Part shown: positions 46,939 through 59,585 of the stretch, piece by piece
Numbering within the stretch: the first letter of the stretch is position 1
How the letters are laid out: every line of letters starts with the position of its first letter
DNA from: Macrotrachela quadricornifera
Lineage: Eukaryota; Rotifera; Eurotatoria; Philodinida; Philodinidae
Length of the DNA: 64,000 nucleotides
Assembly (NCBI GenBank): GCA_022393335.1
Contig: JAJEKB010021741.1
Coordinates: forward strand, 1,153,274-1,217,273
Direction of reading: 5' to 3'
Notes under the pieces: model-generated
Told to the model about the DNA's origin: nothing
The model's database searches: none
The model's input: only the letters and a program-made list of their open reading frames with translations
Made by a program: the position numbers and the translations under genes

Positions 46939-48762
46939 CTTATGTCTGGAGTATCGGATTACATAGCAAAATTGATATACAAATAATTAGGCGTCCTTAC
47001 GATAAGAATTGACACTGAAATATATTGAAATTGTTTTTATGTATCTTAGAAGCAAGTTATCGTACGTATTTATACTCAATGAAGTTAGTTGGTTTTTTCC
47101 AAGTAATGTTTATTTACGCGAATCAATGAATCGTGCAATTTCATACACGTCATGATGAGTGAGACAGACGAATACTTTTCGCACATCATGTTTTCATCAC
47201 GCGACACTGTATAGTTTTATCTTTTTCGATTCTTTCCTCGGTGTAAGACAAAAAGAAACGTACATACAGTGCTCGCCAAAATGATCCGATCAAACACGAT
47301 ACTTTATCATTCTTATTTATGCGTAAGGCAAAATTACACCAAGCTTTTTATTTTTATAGTTATAAAATTTAAGAAAGTTATTATTTGCAACTTATACCTG
47401 ATAGAATTTATTTAATAATATATTTTGTAGTGTTTTTATTATGATGAAACGATGACCAAATTGAATGTTTGGTAATATTTATATGATTTAAGTTTTGTGT
47501 CTAAACTATTTTGTATGATATTTTGCTTGGGTGATTTTGAATGTCGTAAAAAAGATAAAAACATTATAGCTGACAAAATCCACTCTTTAGTTTTTTACAT
47601 TCTGCACTGGTTCACTATTTTCTCTTTTCTGTTTGTAACATGACATGAAGCGAAGTGTCCATTTTGCAGTTTCACGAAAATCTTGTGCGGTCTTCACTCT
47701 TTGGTAGATCCGTTGAAAACCTTAAACCTGATATTAGAACGCAATCAACAAGACATTCGAAACTGTAAACTCACTTATTACAGGCTGCACGAAATATTCG
47801 AAGACTTTGTGTTGGTTGCTACGAGAAAATCACAAAACAAGATTCACAAGAAGTTAATACAATGGCAGCAAAAAGAATAAAAATCTTTCCGTTCTGATTG
47901 CGATAACTTCTTTTGTCTTGATTGTTTTAACGAAAAGCATTTCTTTACATAATAAAATGATTAAAGCAATAACGATGATTGCATAGGTGCAGGATTCATC
48001 GTCGCTTTTTGCCAAGGAGACAATAGGGAAAGAACCAATTTTTTTCTTATTTCTGTCGTTAGAATATAGCGTGAGCAACCGATGTCCCACATCGGCTCGA
48101 ATGTGCTATAAGAATTATTGTTAATACAAAACAGTATTTGTATAGTAATATGTAAATTAGAATAAGTTTCTATTGATTGCTGGCCTTAGGATATATCATT
48201 AATATTATTCTGTACTATTAAATTAATTTTTGAGAATGGTATGTACATTTATAATAGTTAGGAAGTTTGTCTGTGTGATAGTTCATATGATTTTGAAAAG
48301 TGATGTCACGACGAAAATGTGTTAATTATGTTTTCTTTTTATAAAAACAGCTTTAGTATAGAAATGCGTACATATACTAATTGAAAGTTTTTGTTTTATT
48401 TTATATTTTCATCAAGAGGCTTTCATATGGCGTCCTTCTATGTATAATTTCAGATAATATGTCTATAAAAATAATAATAACTTACGAAAAAGATTTGCTT
48501 CTAGATAGAATATTATGTTAAAAAAAAAAGAAGTCTTGAAATTAGATAATAATTACCATGTATGATGAAGGATATGAGAAATAATATAAAAGGATGTTAT
48601 ATGATAAGCTCAGATTTTCTGTAGTTCTCGAAAATTTTTTGATGAAAATCATTCATATTAAAATAGATCTATACAGCGGCAAATAAGTAAACATTTGCTT
48701 AATGAATAATGTGAGAAAATTATTCCAATAAATATTTTCTATAGTTCATACGCAATTATACA
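46939..48762. other. Intergenic, nothing recognised beyond a possible transposon end
   Basis: CAGTGCTCGCCAAAATGATC at about 47269 resembles a Tc1-type inverted terminal repeat, but no mate was seen. The open stretch at 47683-47880 begins with TTG and has no family resemblance. Confidence 0.4.
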
Positions 48763-49110
48763 CAAGTAACGCTCGTCAACGGTGACTCGCTTAATCCTCA
48801 ACTGAATTTATTCTATTTATTTTGAGAATCATTGCCAGATAATTTATCAATATGATTTTTATAAGCAAGACTATCAATTTCAAATTCGAAAAATATCAAA
48901 CATCCGCACTTTCTTCATCAGAGATAACAATTTTGATTTTTATGGATCATTAATAAAGGGCTGACATTAGTCGCTTGGGCTATAATTGGCATAATTCTTA
49001 CCAAAAGCATCCTATCTTCTTCTCAAACTAATCTTCTAACTATGTTACGATTAAATCAAATTAGTTCCCACTTCATAAGAATCAGTAGATTTTTAATAGG
49101 ATCACTCCTA
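48763..49110. mobile_element. Dispersed repeat, copy B (partner 14881-15394)
   Basis: It begins with the same CAAGTAACGCTC boundary as copy A and ends around 49110 with TTTTTAATAGGATCACTCCT. It lacks the CATCCTA-bounded segment of copy A and a second piece near its left third. Beyond 49110 a further stretch to about 49450 reads like decayed coding sequence in broken frames, but it has no counterpart elsewhere in the window. Confidence 0.6.
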
Positions 49111-49450
49111 GTCAGAAATCAAAAACCGCAAACGGAAAGATAAGCAAAAAATGCAGAAGCACAATTTGTTGAAGAAATCACACGTGATGATAAAGATTTA
49201 GTTTTGCAATAGTAGAATTTCAGACGCCAAATTCAAAAACTATGCTTATTTTACGTACTCTTTATGGTAAACTACCTTCTGTCGAACTGAATGAAATACT
49301 GCTCAAGCCTTTGACTATTATTATTTTTAAAACTATGTTTGTAATAGAATTTATATCAATTACCGTTCGTCATGCATGTTGAATTGACCCAAAAAATGTA
49401 GAAGCATCTTATTTTATTAATTTTATGCTCATTTCCGAAATATTTCATAA

Positions 49451-51474
49451 TCAATAGAGAATCTACGTCTGTTAGTTAGCCTTCTGCTTATGAATTGACT
49501 TACATACGGTAAAAAAAATTTGTATATAAATAAGAAATGATCGAAAAGTTTCGAAGTGATATATAGATAACTCTTCAGTGTAAATTTAATTTATCTATAG
49601 ATGATTACCAGGATCAAATTTTCCAGATAAGTGCTTCTGTATATGTCTGAATGCACGATAAGTTACCGAAGTGCATTGTAGATTTATTGAATGCATTTGC
49701 AGGACAAGTTAAGCTAGCAGTTAAATAAGTTATGAAAGGAAAAACCTATTAGAAAATGATTATTCTGTCAATCAGCAAGAAATAAATAGCATATATCTTC
49801 ACAACCAAGGAAAAATAGCACTTCTATTCAAAATGTTGAGATAAAAGACACAAAGTTTATGTGACAATTGACTAATATTGAAAAAGAATTACAAATTTTC
49901 CAGCATTCATCATCTAAGACATGTCATATTACTCTAATGAACTGAAAAACGATGCAAAAGTTTCACATTTAAGCCCTTTAAGAATTGTGCTAAAAAGGTA
50001 TTTATATATTCCTCTATCAGGCTGGCGTTTAGCTTTCAGAAGAAAATTCTCTGATTCACAGGAAAATAATTCTCGTTGAGCATATCGAAGTTCAAATTTC
50101 GTTGGTAACTATCCATTATAAATTCAATTTTGTCATCTTTCTAAAAAACTTACATTACATTGAAATTTTTGAATATCAGAATCTCAATGAAGTTTTTCGA
50201 AATACCTGGTAAATTTTCTACATACCTACTCTGTAAGAATCCCTGTTGAACTTCACAAACGAGCGACTAGTCGCACCCACTGTCAAATACAAAAGCACTA
50301 AAAAAAACACTTCATAAGTTCATGACTGGATATTGAAAACAATGCGTACAAGTATACATATAAGAATACAAACTTATCTTGATTCTGATGTTCTTTTCAC
50401 ATTAGCACAACAATCACCCTCACAGCCTCTTTTTATTTTTTTCCATATGATCCTTCCTTCAGTCAAGTTTATATATCCGACAAGGAGGATTGATCTGTCT
50501 TCACATTTTAGGATCTTAATCAGTATTGATTACTTTACTAGTGATATAAACTGGAACCAGATTGGAAGATTTTACTAAAGGAATCATATATATTAGTACA
50601 GTAGTACAACCAAACTAGTAACATTAATAACTGTATACCTCTGCTTGAATGGTCTAGGAAACCGAACCCTTTCAGAGCGTTTAATAGCTCACTGAAGTCT
50701 ATCGCTTTGGCACATACTCGATTCGAAACTGAGGAGACAGTTAGGAATGTTCTCTCGTAAACTTAATTCTGCTTGAACAACCCCTAATTACTCTCGAATA
50801 TACTTAGTTTTAATTAATAATAGAATCGTACGACTAGCCGCTCCTCTGTGCATCCGTACTTCTTCATTCTTTGTAGCTTTCTCTATACGATCTATCTCAT
50901 TTATTCGTGTGGCTCTTCGATTTTTCTGTGCGATCAGCGTAAACATTCTAGTTGCAAAACGTTATTTATATGACCTATTATTAGATTTCTGAGTACTTAA
51001 ACATCCAACCTGAAACTGTTGTGATTGTTCAAGAACTCGACACCGAAAATTCATCATCGCTTGAAATATAGGACTGAAAAACTGTAATTGGAAGAGAGCA
51101 TAAGCTCGCAAACTTCTGATTCATTGCATTTACAGCCTGATAAAATCTCAATCGTCCTAAACCTAGGATTGAAAATCTATCATTGTGCGCATTTTTCAGC
51201 TACAACACTTTTATTGGTTGAAAATCGAACACCAAAAACCCTTAATGGGATTGACTTCTGACTTCAAAAACTCTAATTGGTGAAGAAAGCAAGCTTGAAA
51301 ACATCCGATTCTATGAAACCTGGAACCGAAAAAAATGTGCTCGGTTAAAATGCGACATCGAAAAACTGTAAGTGGATCATTTTTCAGGTTGCAAAAGTCT
51401 GTTTTCTATCTTACACGTATTTAATCTGCGCGCTATGACCGAACACAAACAAACATACACACGTAGTCCTATTA
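49451..51474. other. Intergenic, nothing firm
   Basis: No gene is supported. Two loosely similar stretches at about 51072-51125 and 51265-51315 (AAAAACT-TAATTGG, then AAGC..GC..AAC, then GATTC) suggest an old degenerate direct repeat. The short frame at 50333-50578 has no family resemblance. Confidence 0.4.
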
Positions 51475-52432
51475 ACGGGTGTGCCAGAATAAATGGCGGT
51501 CTCAGTATTTTGAACGTGAGTTTTTCATCTTTAATCCTATCAAGCTAATTTGTTTTTTAAAAGAAGTGCCTGTCAATGCTCTACAATCTTGCCTATTTCA
51601 ACTAATTCAATTGCAATTTGTTAGTCTATTACTGTATATGAATTAGATTACTCTAAACAACTTTCTAACAAGAAGTTTTTAGTAGGACTATGATATCTTA
51701 CAGTGGCCATATCAGGGAGATATGTGATACAATAGGTTTTGTAGAGGAAAGTTTGCTCTACAAAACCGTATAGTCGGTTTCTCAGATCCATTCGGACATA
51801 ATGTACAAATCTCGATAGAATATTTCATAGGATGCGAATCATAAAAAAAAGAAAATATCATATTTTTTCAAATGAATATCGTATAATGTTCTATCGAGAT
51901 TTATCATAGTATTCGCAGTGTATCTGAAAGATTGTCTGTAGAGTTTTGTAGAGCGAAATTTTCTATACAAAATCTACTGTGTTATATATCTTCACAACGC
52001 AGCCATGTTAATCAACCTTTTATGCTTATTTATCAGAAAAATTGCATTTGAGGCTTGTTTGGTGTTTTGACTATAATATCGTCATTTCTCAATGAGATTC
52101 GAAAAGTTTTTTTACCAAAATGATCAGTGAAAAAAGTTCTACAAAACGTCTAACATGAAAGAATAGTTTTTAAAGTAATTTGTGTTTTTTTGTCAACTTC
52201 TTACGGAACTATCTACTAAAAACTTCTTGTTAGAAAGTTGTGGATTTTAGAGCAATCTGATTCATATACAGTAATGAACTAACGAATTGCAATTGAATTA
52301 GTTAAAATAGGCAAGATTGTAGAGAATTGACAGGCACATCTTTTCAAAAAAAAAATTTAGCTCGTTAGGATCAAAGATAAAAATAACTTATGGTCAAAAT
52401 ACTGAGACCGCCATTTATTCTGGTGCACCCGC
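51475..52432. mobile_element. TA-flanked palindromic element, about 960 bp
   Basis: The outer arms of about 210-220 bp (51475-51690 and 52205-52432) mirror each other, from ACGGGTGTGCCAGAATAAAT at the left to ATTTATTCTGGTGCACCCGC at the right. Inner arms at about 51717-51870 and 51870-52000 also pair, including ATCTCGATAGAA, GTTTTGTAGAG-type and TCTACAAAAC-type sequence. The element is flanked by TA on both sides (51473-51474, 52433-52434), the target duplication of Tc1/mariner transposons. There is no transposase frame, so it is a non-autonomous palindromic transposon. Confidence 0.8.
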
Positions 52433-52570
52433 TACTATTTAATTATATGAAGAATTAAAAATATATTTATGTTTGCATCAAGCTAAGTTTTATTTCTATT
52501 TTGAAATTAAAGCATATTTACATATGTAGCATGAAAAAAAATTAAAAATTATTTAATTAATGTCTTTTTT

Positions 52571-55500
52571 TTAAGTAGTTGATTCATTGACAGTTGAAAT
52601 TGGTTCCTCAGATATTTTTGGTGCATTAACATAGATAAATCGTTGAATAATAGGTTTGCGTTTTTTCTCTCGTTTTTTTCTTCTAATTCGTTCTAATTCT
52701 TCTCGAGTTGGATCAATACCAAAACAATATTTTAATATATCCATAATGATAACAAACATTGCTACAAACGCTATAGCAATAATTCCAACATAAGCAAATG
52801 ATTTTGAAACAACTTTATAAATAATAATTTTTGTAGCACGTATCTCACAATGACGACCAGAATACCAATCAGCAAGACATTCACATGTATAATTAAGAAA
52901 TAATGGACGACAAACACCATTATTTTCACATGTTATATTATGACAATAGTTTGTTTTTTTTTCACAATTTGTACCTTCCCAACCAGATGTACATGTACAG
53001 TTAAAATTTCCATCTAATGTTTCATTACATATACCTATAAGTAGATATTTTATCGTTAATAAAAACAAATAATAAAAATAAATATCTACCATCATTCCAA
53101 CAAGTATTTGGTTTACAAGGTCGATGATCAAATTCACATTGTGTACCATTAAAACCAGATGGACATGAACATTGATAACCTTTATCATCATTTGTATTAT
53201 TACATGTACCATTATTTTGACATGGGTTAAGTGTGTCACATAGAGTACCAGACGAATTGCAATTGATACCAATGTTCGTTGAATTTGTGCATGTAGCGGG
53301 AATAATAAATACTTCTTGAGATTGAGATTAAAAGCAAAGAAAATAGATGAATTGAGAAATAATTCTTATCTATTTTTTCAAAAACATTTCAATTGAATCT
53401 TTTAATTACAAATCAAAGTGAAAAATAATTTAATTAACAACTTTTTTCTGTTTGACAGTTGAAAAAAAAAGAAATTTTTACATATTTCATTTATTAAATA
53501 TTATATATACAAGATGAATATATACATAATTGTTTAGTTGAAGTTACCAGGCTTACCGATTAGGGGGGAGGAGAATTTCCCCCCTCCCAAAATTCGGATG
53601 CTTTCCGCCCCAATTTTCGGTTGTTTCTGCTAAAGTTGGTTTTTAAAAAAATTCATAATCTTTTCTACTGCTGATGTCGCTGCATATTAGCAAAGACGCA
53701 GGGAGGGGCTTCAACCTGGAGGGGGGTACGGTTTTTTTTTTGGTGTTCACTACTTTGGTTTTTCAGGAAAACTTTAGTTTTGGAGTCTGAAATCCGGTTT
53801 CGCGAAAGCTATGAGAAAAGTTGACTTTTTGCAAAATTTTCATACCCCCCCCCCCAACCTTAGAAAGAATCGGGAATCCTGGAAGTTACAATTGTGTCTT
53901 CTGTTGTTAACTCTTTAGAACCAAGAAGCCTTTTTTTGGCAATGAGCGAAAACTGACCACTAAAATAGATGTTTTGACCCCACAGTTTAATAGTATTATC
54001 GGTTTTAGAAAAAACAAACAAACTTTTTTTGTGTGTTTTTGCTGGGATGTCTCTTCCAAGGGACATTTGGTTTTAGCGACATGATCGGCAAAAAGATTCT
54101 GGGATGATTTTTTCTGATAGATTGACGATATACTAAGTGATATTACATAGAAAGACTAAAGCTTACATCGTATTTGTGAATAGACAAAATTTTCAAAACA
54201 AAATTTCTTTTTTAAAATATCACTAATTTTAAAAACCCTATTGCTCCATCTGACAGTCGCTTGTAAATGATTTTTTTCTCTCTCTATGATCCATCAGACC
54301 TCCTTAGTTTAGAAAAGTTCTGGTTTTTATATACAAGGTCTTATTACGTTTCTCATTGCAATTATTGCAATGTTCTTCACAAGGGACATTCGGCTCTAAA
54401 AGGTTAATATTTCATTTAAAATTATTATCAAATAACATTTTTTTTTATTGAATTTTGAATATTTTCATTTTGTTTTTGAGATGAAGATAAAACAGTTGTT
54501 GCATATTCAACAGTCGATATTGAAGTTGTTAACGGTTCTATTTTTCAAAAATAAAATTATTTGTTGTAAATATCACGAATACAAGGATCTATCCAAATCA
54601 TTAATGAGTATAATGACTTCTATGTATACTTTTAATATAGTAAACCGCATATACTCGGTTCCAACTAAGAATGAATAGAGAGAAAAAAATCTTTCCAAAA
54701 TTTCTCGAGTGTTTGATATTGATTTAAAGATATTTATGATCATAATATTCTAAGAAAGAACTTAGAAGATAAACTTAATATCAATTTAGTTAGTAAATTT
54801 ATTAATTTATCATTGATAGTTTTCTATGAAACTTACCACAAGAATTTTTTGACAGGCTAAACTTTTGAGTACGATGATTATGTTCATCCGCAACATATAA
54901 ATTACCATAATTATCAAAGCGAATAGCATATGGTTTATGTAATTTACTAGATGTTGAGCCACTTTCACCAGAACAACCAATTATACACTTATATTGGCCA
55001 TGTCCTGTTCGAATAATTCGATGACGGTCATTGTCAACAATGTATAAAAAATTGTTACCATCCAAAATAACATCAGTTGGATGAATCAAGATTAAATTAT
55101 TTGGAATTCCATTACCTGCCACTGTTATTGCATCAAATTGTCCTCGTGGAAAAAGTTGAATTCTGTTGTTAAGACTGTCAGCCACATATAAGTTAGAATG
55201 AGTATCGACAAATATTTTCCAAGGTTCATTGAGCTGTTTTGATGATGATCCACTGGAATCTGTTGTTCCTGCTACACTGACCGGCTCAGCAGTACTGCTA
55301 TTAAGCGATATCTTGTCGACATGATGCTGCCATCGGTGAGAACAATAGAGGTTGTTGTTTATATCGATAAACAAATCATAGCAGTTTCCTGAGAAATCTG
55401 TTACGAATACACTACTGTTTGAATTCAGTGTCCATTTTTCGATTCGACCCTGTTTACTGCCATTCTCAAAATAAATATCACCATTCATTGTAACAAACAG

Positions 55501-58500
55501 ATTTGTGTATTCAGCCAAATTAGTAGCTAAAATTCTTACTGGATCAACACTTCCGTTAGACCATACTAGAATTCGACCATTAGAATGATCAGCCACATAA
55601 ATAGTATCATTGTAATCAATAAAAATACCACGAGGATACTGACCAAGTATATTTTCATTAGCAAAAGTCATTCCACACGTATCCCATGTTGCATTTGGAG
55701 AGACTTTCGGCTGATTATAAGAAACTATGTAAAAGAAAATCAGAATACCAAATATGTATATTATCTTATCAATTGTAAAATAAAACAGTAGTGTGTGTGT
55801 GTGAAGAAACAAATTCACCTAATCAGGCAACTATATTCATAAGAACAAAATCAGCTTTTAAAGTAGTCAATAAACTCGTATCATAAGTGATGTAATTTAT
55901 GAAGTCAAAAATTTTTCTATGCATTGTAATAATTACATTATTATGAGTTTATTTCAAATTTTAATAATGATTTATACATAAAATAGCAATAATATCTAAA
56001 ATTTCAATTTTTGAGTTCCTCCTTCATATTCGAATTAGATGTAGGGTGCTGCAAATACTTGCGAATATCTCAAAAAGTATACCATTTCCATGCATCTTAT
56101 AGGGAAGCACTATCTTTACTAATCTCACATGTTGAGTATACTTTTCAAGATGATCAAACACATATAACTTATTATCAAACTGATTCCATCTGATTTATCA
56201 TTCTCCTAAGAAACGCAAAAAGAAATGTAATCAATTTTACAGTTTGTTCAGATTTATGTCCACTTTTTTTATCAAAAAATTGTGAAAATCTAGCAATATT
56301 AGCTCGAAGCTGGTTGTTCATCACTAGATTTTGATAAGTATATATCACAACTATGCAAAATCTATTCTATTCTCAATACATTTGGATTTATGTTGACTAA
56401 TTATAGATTTGTTTATATCTTTTCTAGTGACCAAATCTATAAAAAGCGTCCTATAATAATTGATGATAGTTTCCATATTTGTTCTTGATATCGAGGAACT
56501 TAACTATACGGTTTTATAGAGCAAAATTTCTTCGACACAAGCTATGATGACAAATTTTTTCAGAATATATCTATTTTGAGATATGTCAATTGAAATTTTC
56601 TTATATTTCAAGCTACTTTTATAGGGTTTAGTATTTTAACCATATTATCGTCATTACTTAATGAGATTCGAAAAGTTCTTTTACCAAAAAGATCAGCGAA
56701 AAAATGCTCTAACAAAGTCTTATATAAAAGAAAATTCCCTAAATACATTGCAATGTTTTTCTTGGCTACCCACGATTCTCTCTTTCAATATTTTTGCAAA
56801 AAAATTGTATATATATATAATCTCTACGTTCAAATCCTCATACACCTAAGTGAATATGTTACGTTTTCGGTCTTTTCTACTCTTGCCAATCAGTATTTAT
56901 TTTCTATATGCTTCTTCCTTTCCAAATTACTGGCTTATTCAAATAATCATAAAGTACCTTTTTAACAATTCATTGTGATATTAACAATGTCACATTGCCA
57001 AAAATCTTTCGCTTACATTTCAGCTTCAATCATTAAAATATCTGAACCCGTCACAATTGCATCAATAGAAATTTTTTCGGCAATATTCATCTAACACCAC
57101 CATCCTCATTCAGTCGTCTTTATTCCTTCACGATTACTGGCAAGCTACACTCTGCTTGTCACTTTTCGTCTTCGTCCTCAAAAAAATCGCAGAAACCTTG
57201 ATTTCACTTCATTTTACACTCATTATTTTTCTTTGAAAAAGACCTACCAATTCCACAAGAAATACTACAACGAAGAACGTAAAAAAACGGGCCTACAGAC
57301 TGGAAATACAGATTTGGACATGTAAAAATTAGACCACACCAATTTGGATGTACAAGGATTAGGAAGTATAGTTTTAAAATGTATAACAAGAAATATGTCT
57401 GTAGTACATGAGGGTTCCATTCTTAATTAAGTCGTATGTAGCATTTCTCTGAAAAGAGAGTATATTTTTTCATTATCGTTTCCTACAGAAATAATACAGT
57501 GAATTATATGATCAAATTAACTGATTACAAAATAATTACATTTCCATTCTGATGCAACCGTACTGAGTGCTCGTAAGATATACGAAATTTCGATGCGAAT
57601 TCAAATTTGCGTCGAATCTATGGATGAAATTATTCTAGGCAAAAGCATGTTGTTGATATGAGTATGCTTTTAGTTATATACTAATGTTAGTCATTATTGA
57701 GAGAAGTAATTATATTTTATATTTTTCGAAAATTTCATTAACATGAATATTGTAACAAAAAAAAAATAAAAGAGACATATTCATAAGACAGTACACTCTA
57801 ACTAACGAACTTGTAAGACTAATTTATTTTGGACGACTTCCCTACTTTTAATGAAACATTAAATAACTGAGAAAAGCCAACAAAAATACAATTTAAACGT
57901 GTTCTGAGTGACACTATTGTTTTTATCATTTTACACGGAAAAATCCTTGAAGCATCTTTATTAAAAAGAGAAATATTCTCAAAAAATACATTAATATAAT
58001 ATCTGTCTTCAAATATATATTTAACCATGTCTATTGAAGTTTATTTTTCTAAAACTTATTGGACACAAAAATGAAAAAATTTCTACTTAGATGAATTTCT
58101 ACAGAAGAAAATGCTGATGATACAACAGAATAGAGTGAATACTTTGACAGTGATTATTAACAAATAAGGTACTCACTTTGATGTTTGAGAATTTGAAATT
58201 TCTGCACTCTATGATTTGCCCAGTCGCTGACATAAAGAGAACCATTGCTATCAAATGCTAAAGAATGCGGAGAATGCAATTGAGTGGCCGTATTTCCTAA
58301 TCTTCCTGTGCAAGCTGCAATACATATACCATAGGTTGAATGAGGTGCCCATCGTGTGATACGCCTATTACCAAGTTCAATAATATACATGTACTCACTT
58401 GTATCAACGATGATTTGTGTAGGATAATATAGTTGTGTTAAGCTACTACCAAATGATCCATTACCTGCTGCGATAATGCCAGATTCAGCTCCTTTCAACC

Positions 58501-59585
58501 ACTTCATGATTCGATGATTATTATAATCTGCAATATAGATGGTTCGAGCATCCGTGACAAATACTCCATACGGGTGGTTTAGTTGATTATTGCCGGATCC
58601 GAGTGAACCATTCCCTGCTATCATTGTATTGTTTGTTGAATTTGAAGAAAAACGCAACACTCTATGATTCCAATAGTCACTCAAATATATGTTATCATCG
58701 TTGTCGACAAAAAGATGTAACAAGGAACTTGTTATGCTTGAGTTAAGTACAATATTCGGAAATGAACCATTCAGTGAACTTTTTTGCACTTGTCCAATTC
58801 CCGAGTAAACAACATAAAGTGATGTATTAGTAATAAAGAGATCTTGAGGATTGTAAAATTGGTTGAGATTAGAGCCTGGTTCAGAACCAATAATGAAGGA
58901 AGGGGTGGTATTATCAAGGTGGACGACTGCAATACGACGATACCTTGTCTCACAGATATAAAGAACATTGTTTTTACTGATCCTTATACCTAATGGTTGA
59001 TAAAAGTGAGGGAAATATGAACCAGCTACTGTAACACCATTTTGATCCCAAGTTGCTTGGAATGGTAAGTTCACTTCTACTTAAAAAAACACAAGAATAT
59101 CAATATAGTCCTCATTAATTCAGCATCATACAAATAGATCTCTGTTGTTTAGCAATAAATCAAAAATAAAAGATTAAAGAATTGAAAATTCGAACTTAAA
59201 TCTTAAAAAATGAAAAGCTCAAGTTGAATAATTAATTGGTTAAACAGCAAATAAAATTTGAGAAGATTTATCAACTTCTGCTATACTATTTTTTCATAAC
59301 CTATTATTTTATATTGATAAGAGAAAAGCTAAAGTGTTATCTTATTTTATAACTCTAAATTTTCACAATATATTGAAATAAATAATGTATAGAATACTAG
59401 TCACTATAACTTATGTATTATCGAATTTATTGATCATATCAAAACGTAGAAAAAAAAATGATTTTAACTAAAAATAACTGTATAAACCATGATACGAAAG
59501 AAAATTTCTTGATTTACTTACGTAATATTCCATTAATGATTTGTAAAATCAATATTAATAATAGAAAATAATCATTTGATGACAT
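52571..59585 (-). CDS. Signal peptide - two NHL propellers - three EGF - transmembrane protein
   Basis: Five minus-strand exons, 59522-59585, 58177-59079, 54837-55724, 53090-53314 and 52571-53034, join in phase to 847 residues. Exon 1 encodes a signal peptide (MSSNDYFLLLILILQIINGI). Exons 2 and 3 each encode an NHL beta-propeller, with repeated YGVFV/LYVADxxNHRxxKF units (residues about 28-320 and 322-618). Exons 4 and 5 hold three EGF modules (about 650-678, 685-717, 724-756; six Cys each). A transmembrane helix follows at about 773-791 and then a basic cytoplasmic tail. This suggests a cell-surface adhesion or receptor role. The long introns (55725-58176, 53315-54836) leave open that these are two genes, but no separate signal exon or start was found for the second propeller, and neither half has an ATG of its own. 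Confidence 0.75.
53561..53855. repeat. G/C-run patch inside the NHL/EGF gene's intron 3
   Basis: In AT-rich surroundings this stretch holds AGGGGGGAGGAG facing TTTCCCCCCTCCC (53562-53587, able to pair), then GGGAGGGG and GGAGGGGGG near 53701-53727, and an 11-C run at 53845-53855. Such runs can form G-quadruplexes and are error-prone in sequencing. No gene lies in it. Confidence 0.6.

Noticed and set aside
47269..47290. Complete Tc1-type transposon between 45648 and 47290
   Set aside because: The two terminal-repeat-like sequences are in the same orientation, and no transposase frame lies between them.
47683..47880. 65-codon plus-strand frame
   Set aside because: It starts at TTG, has no recognisable domain and no supporting splice sites.
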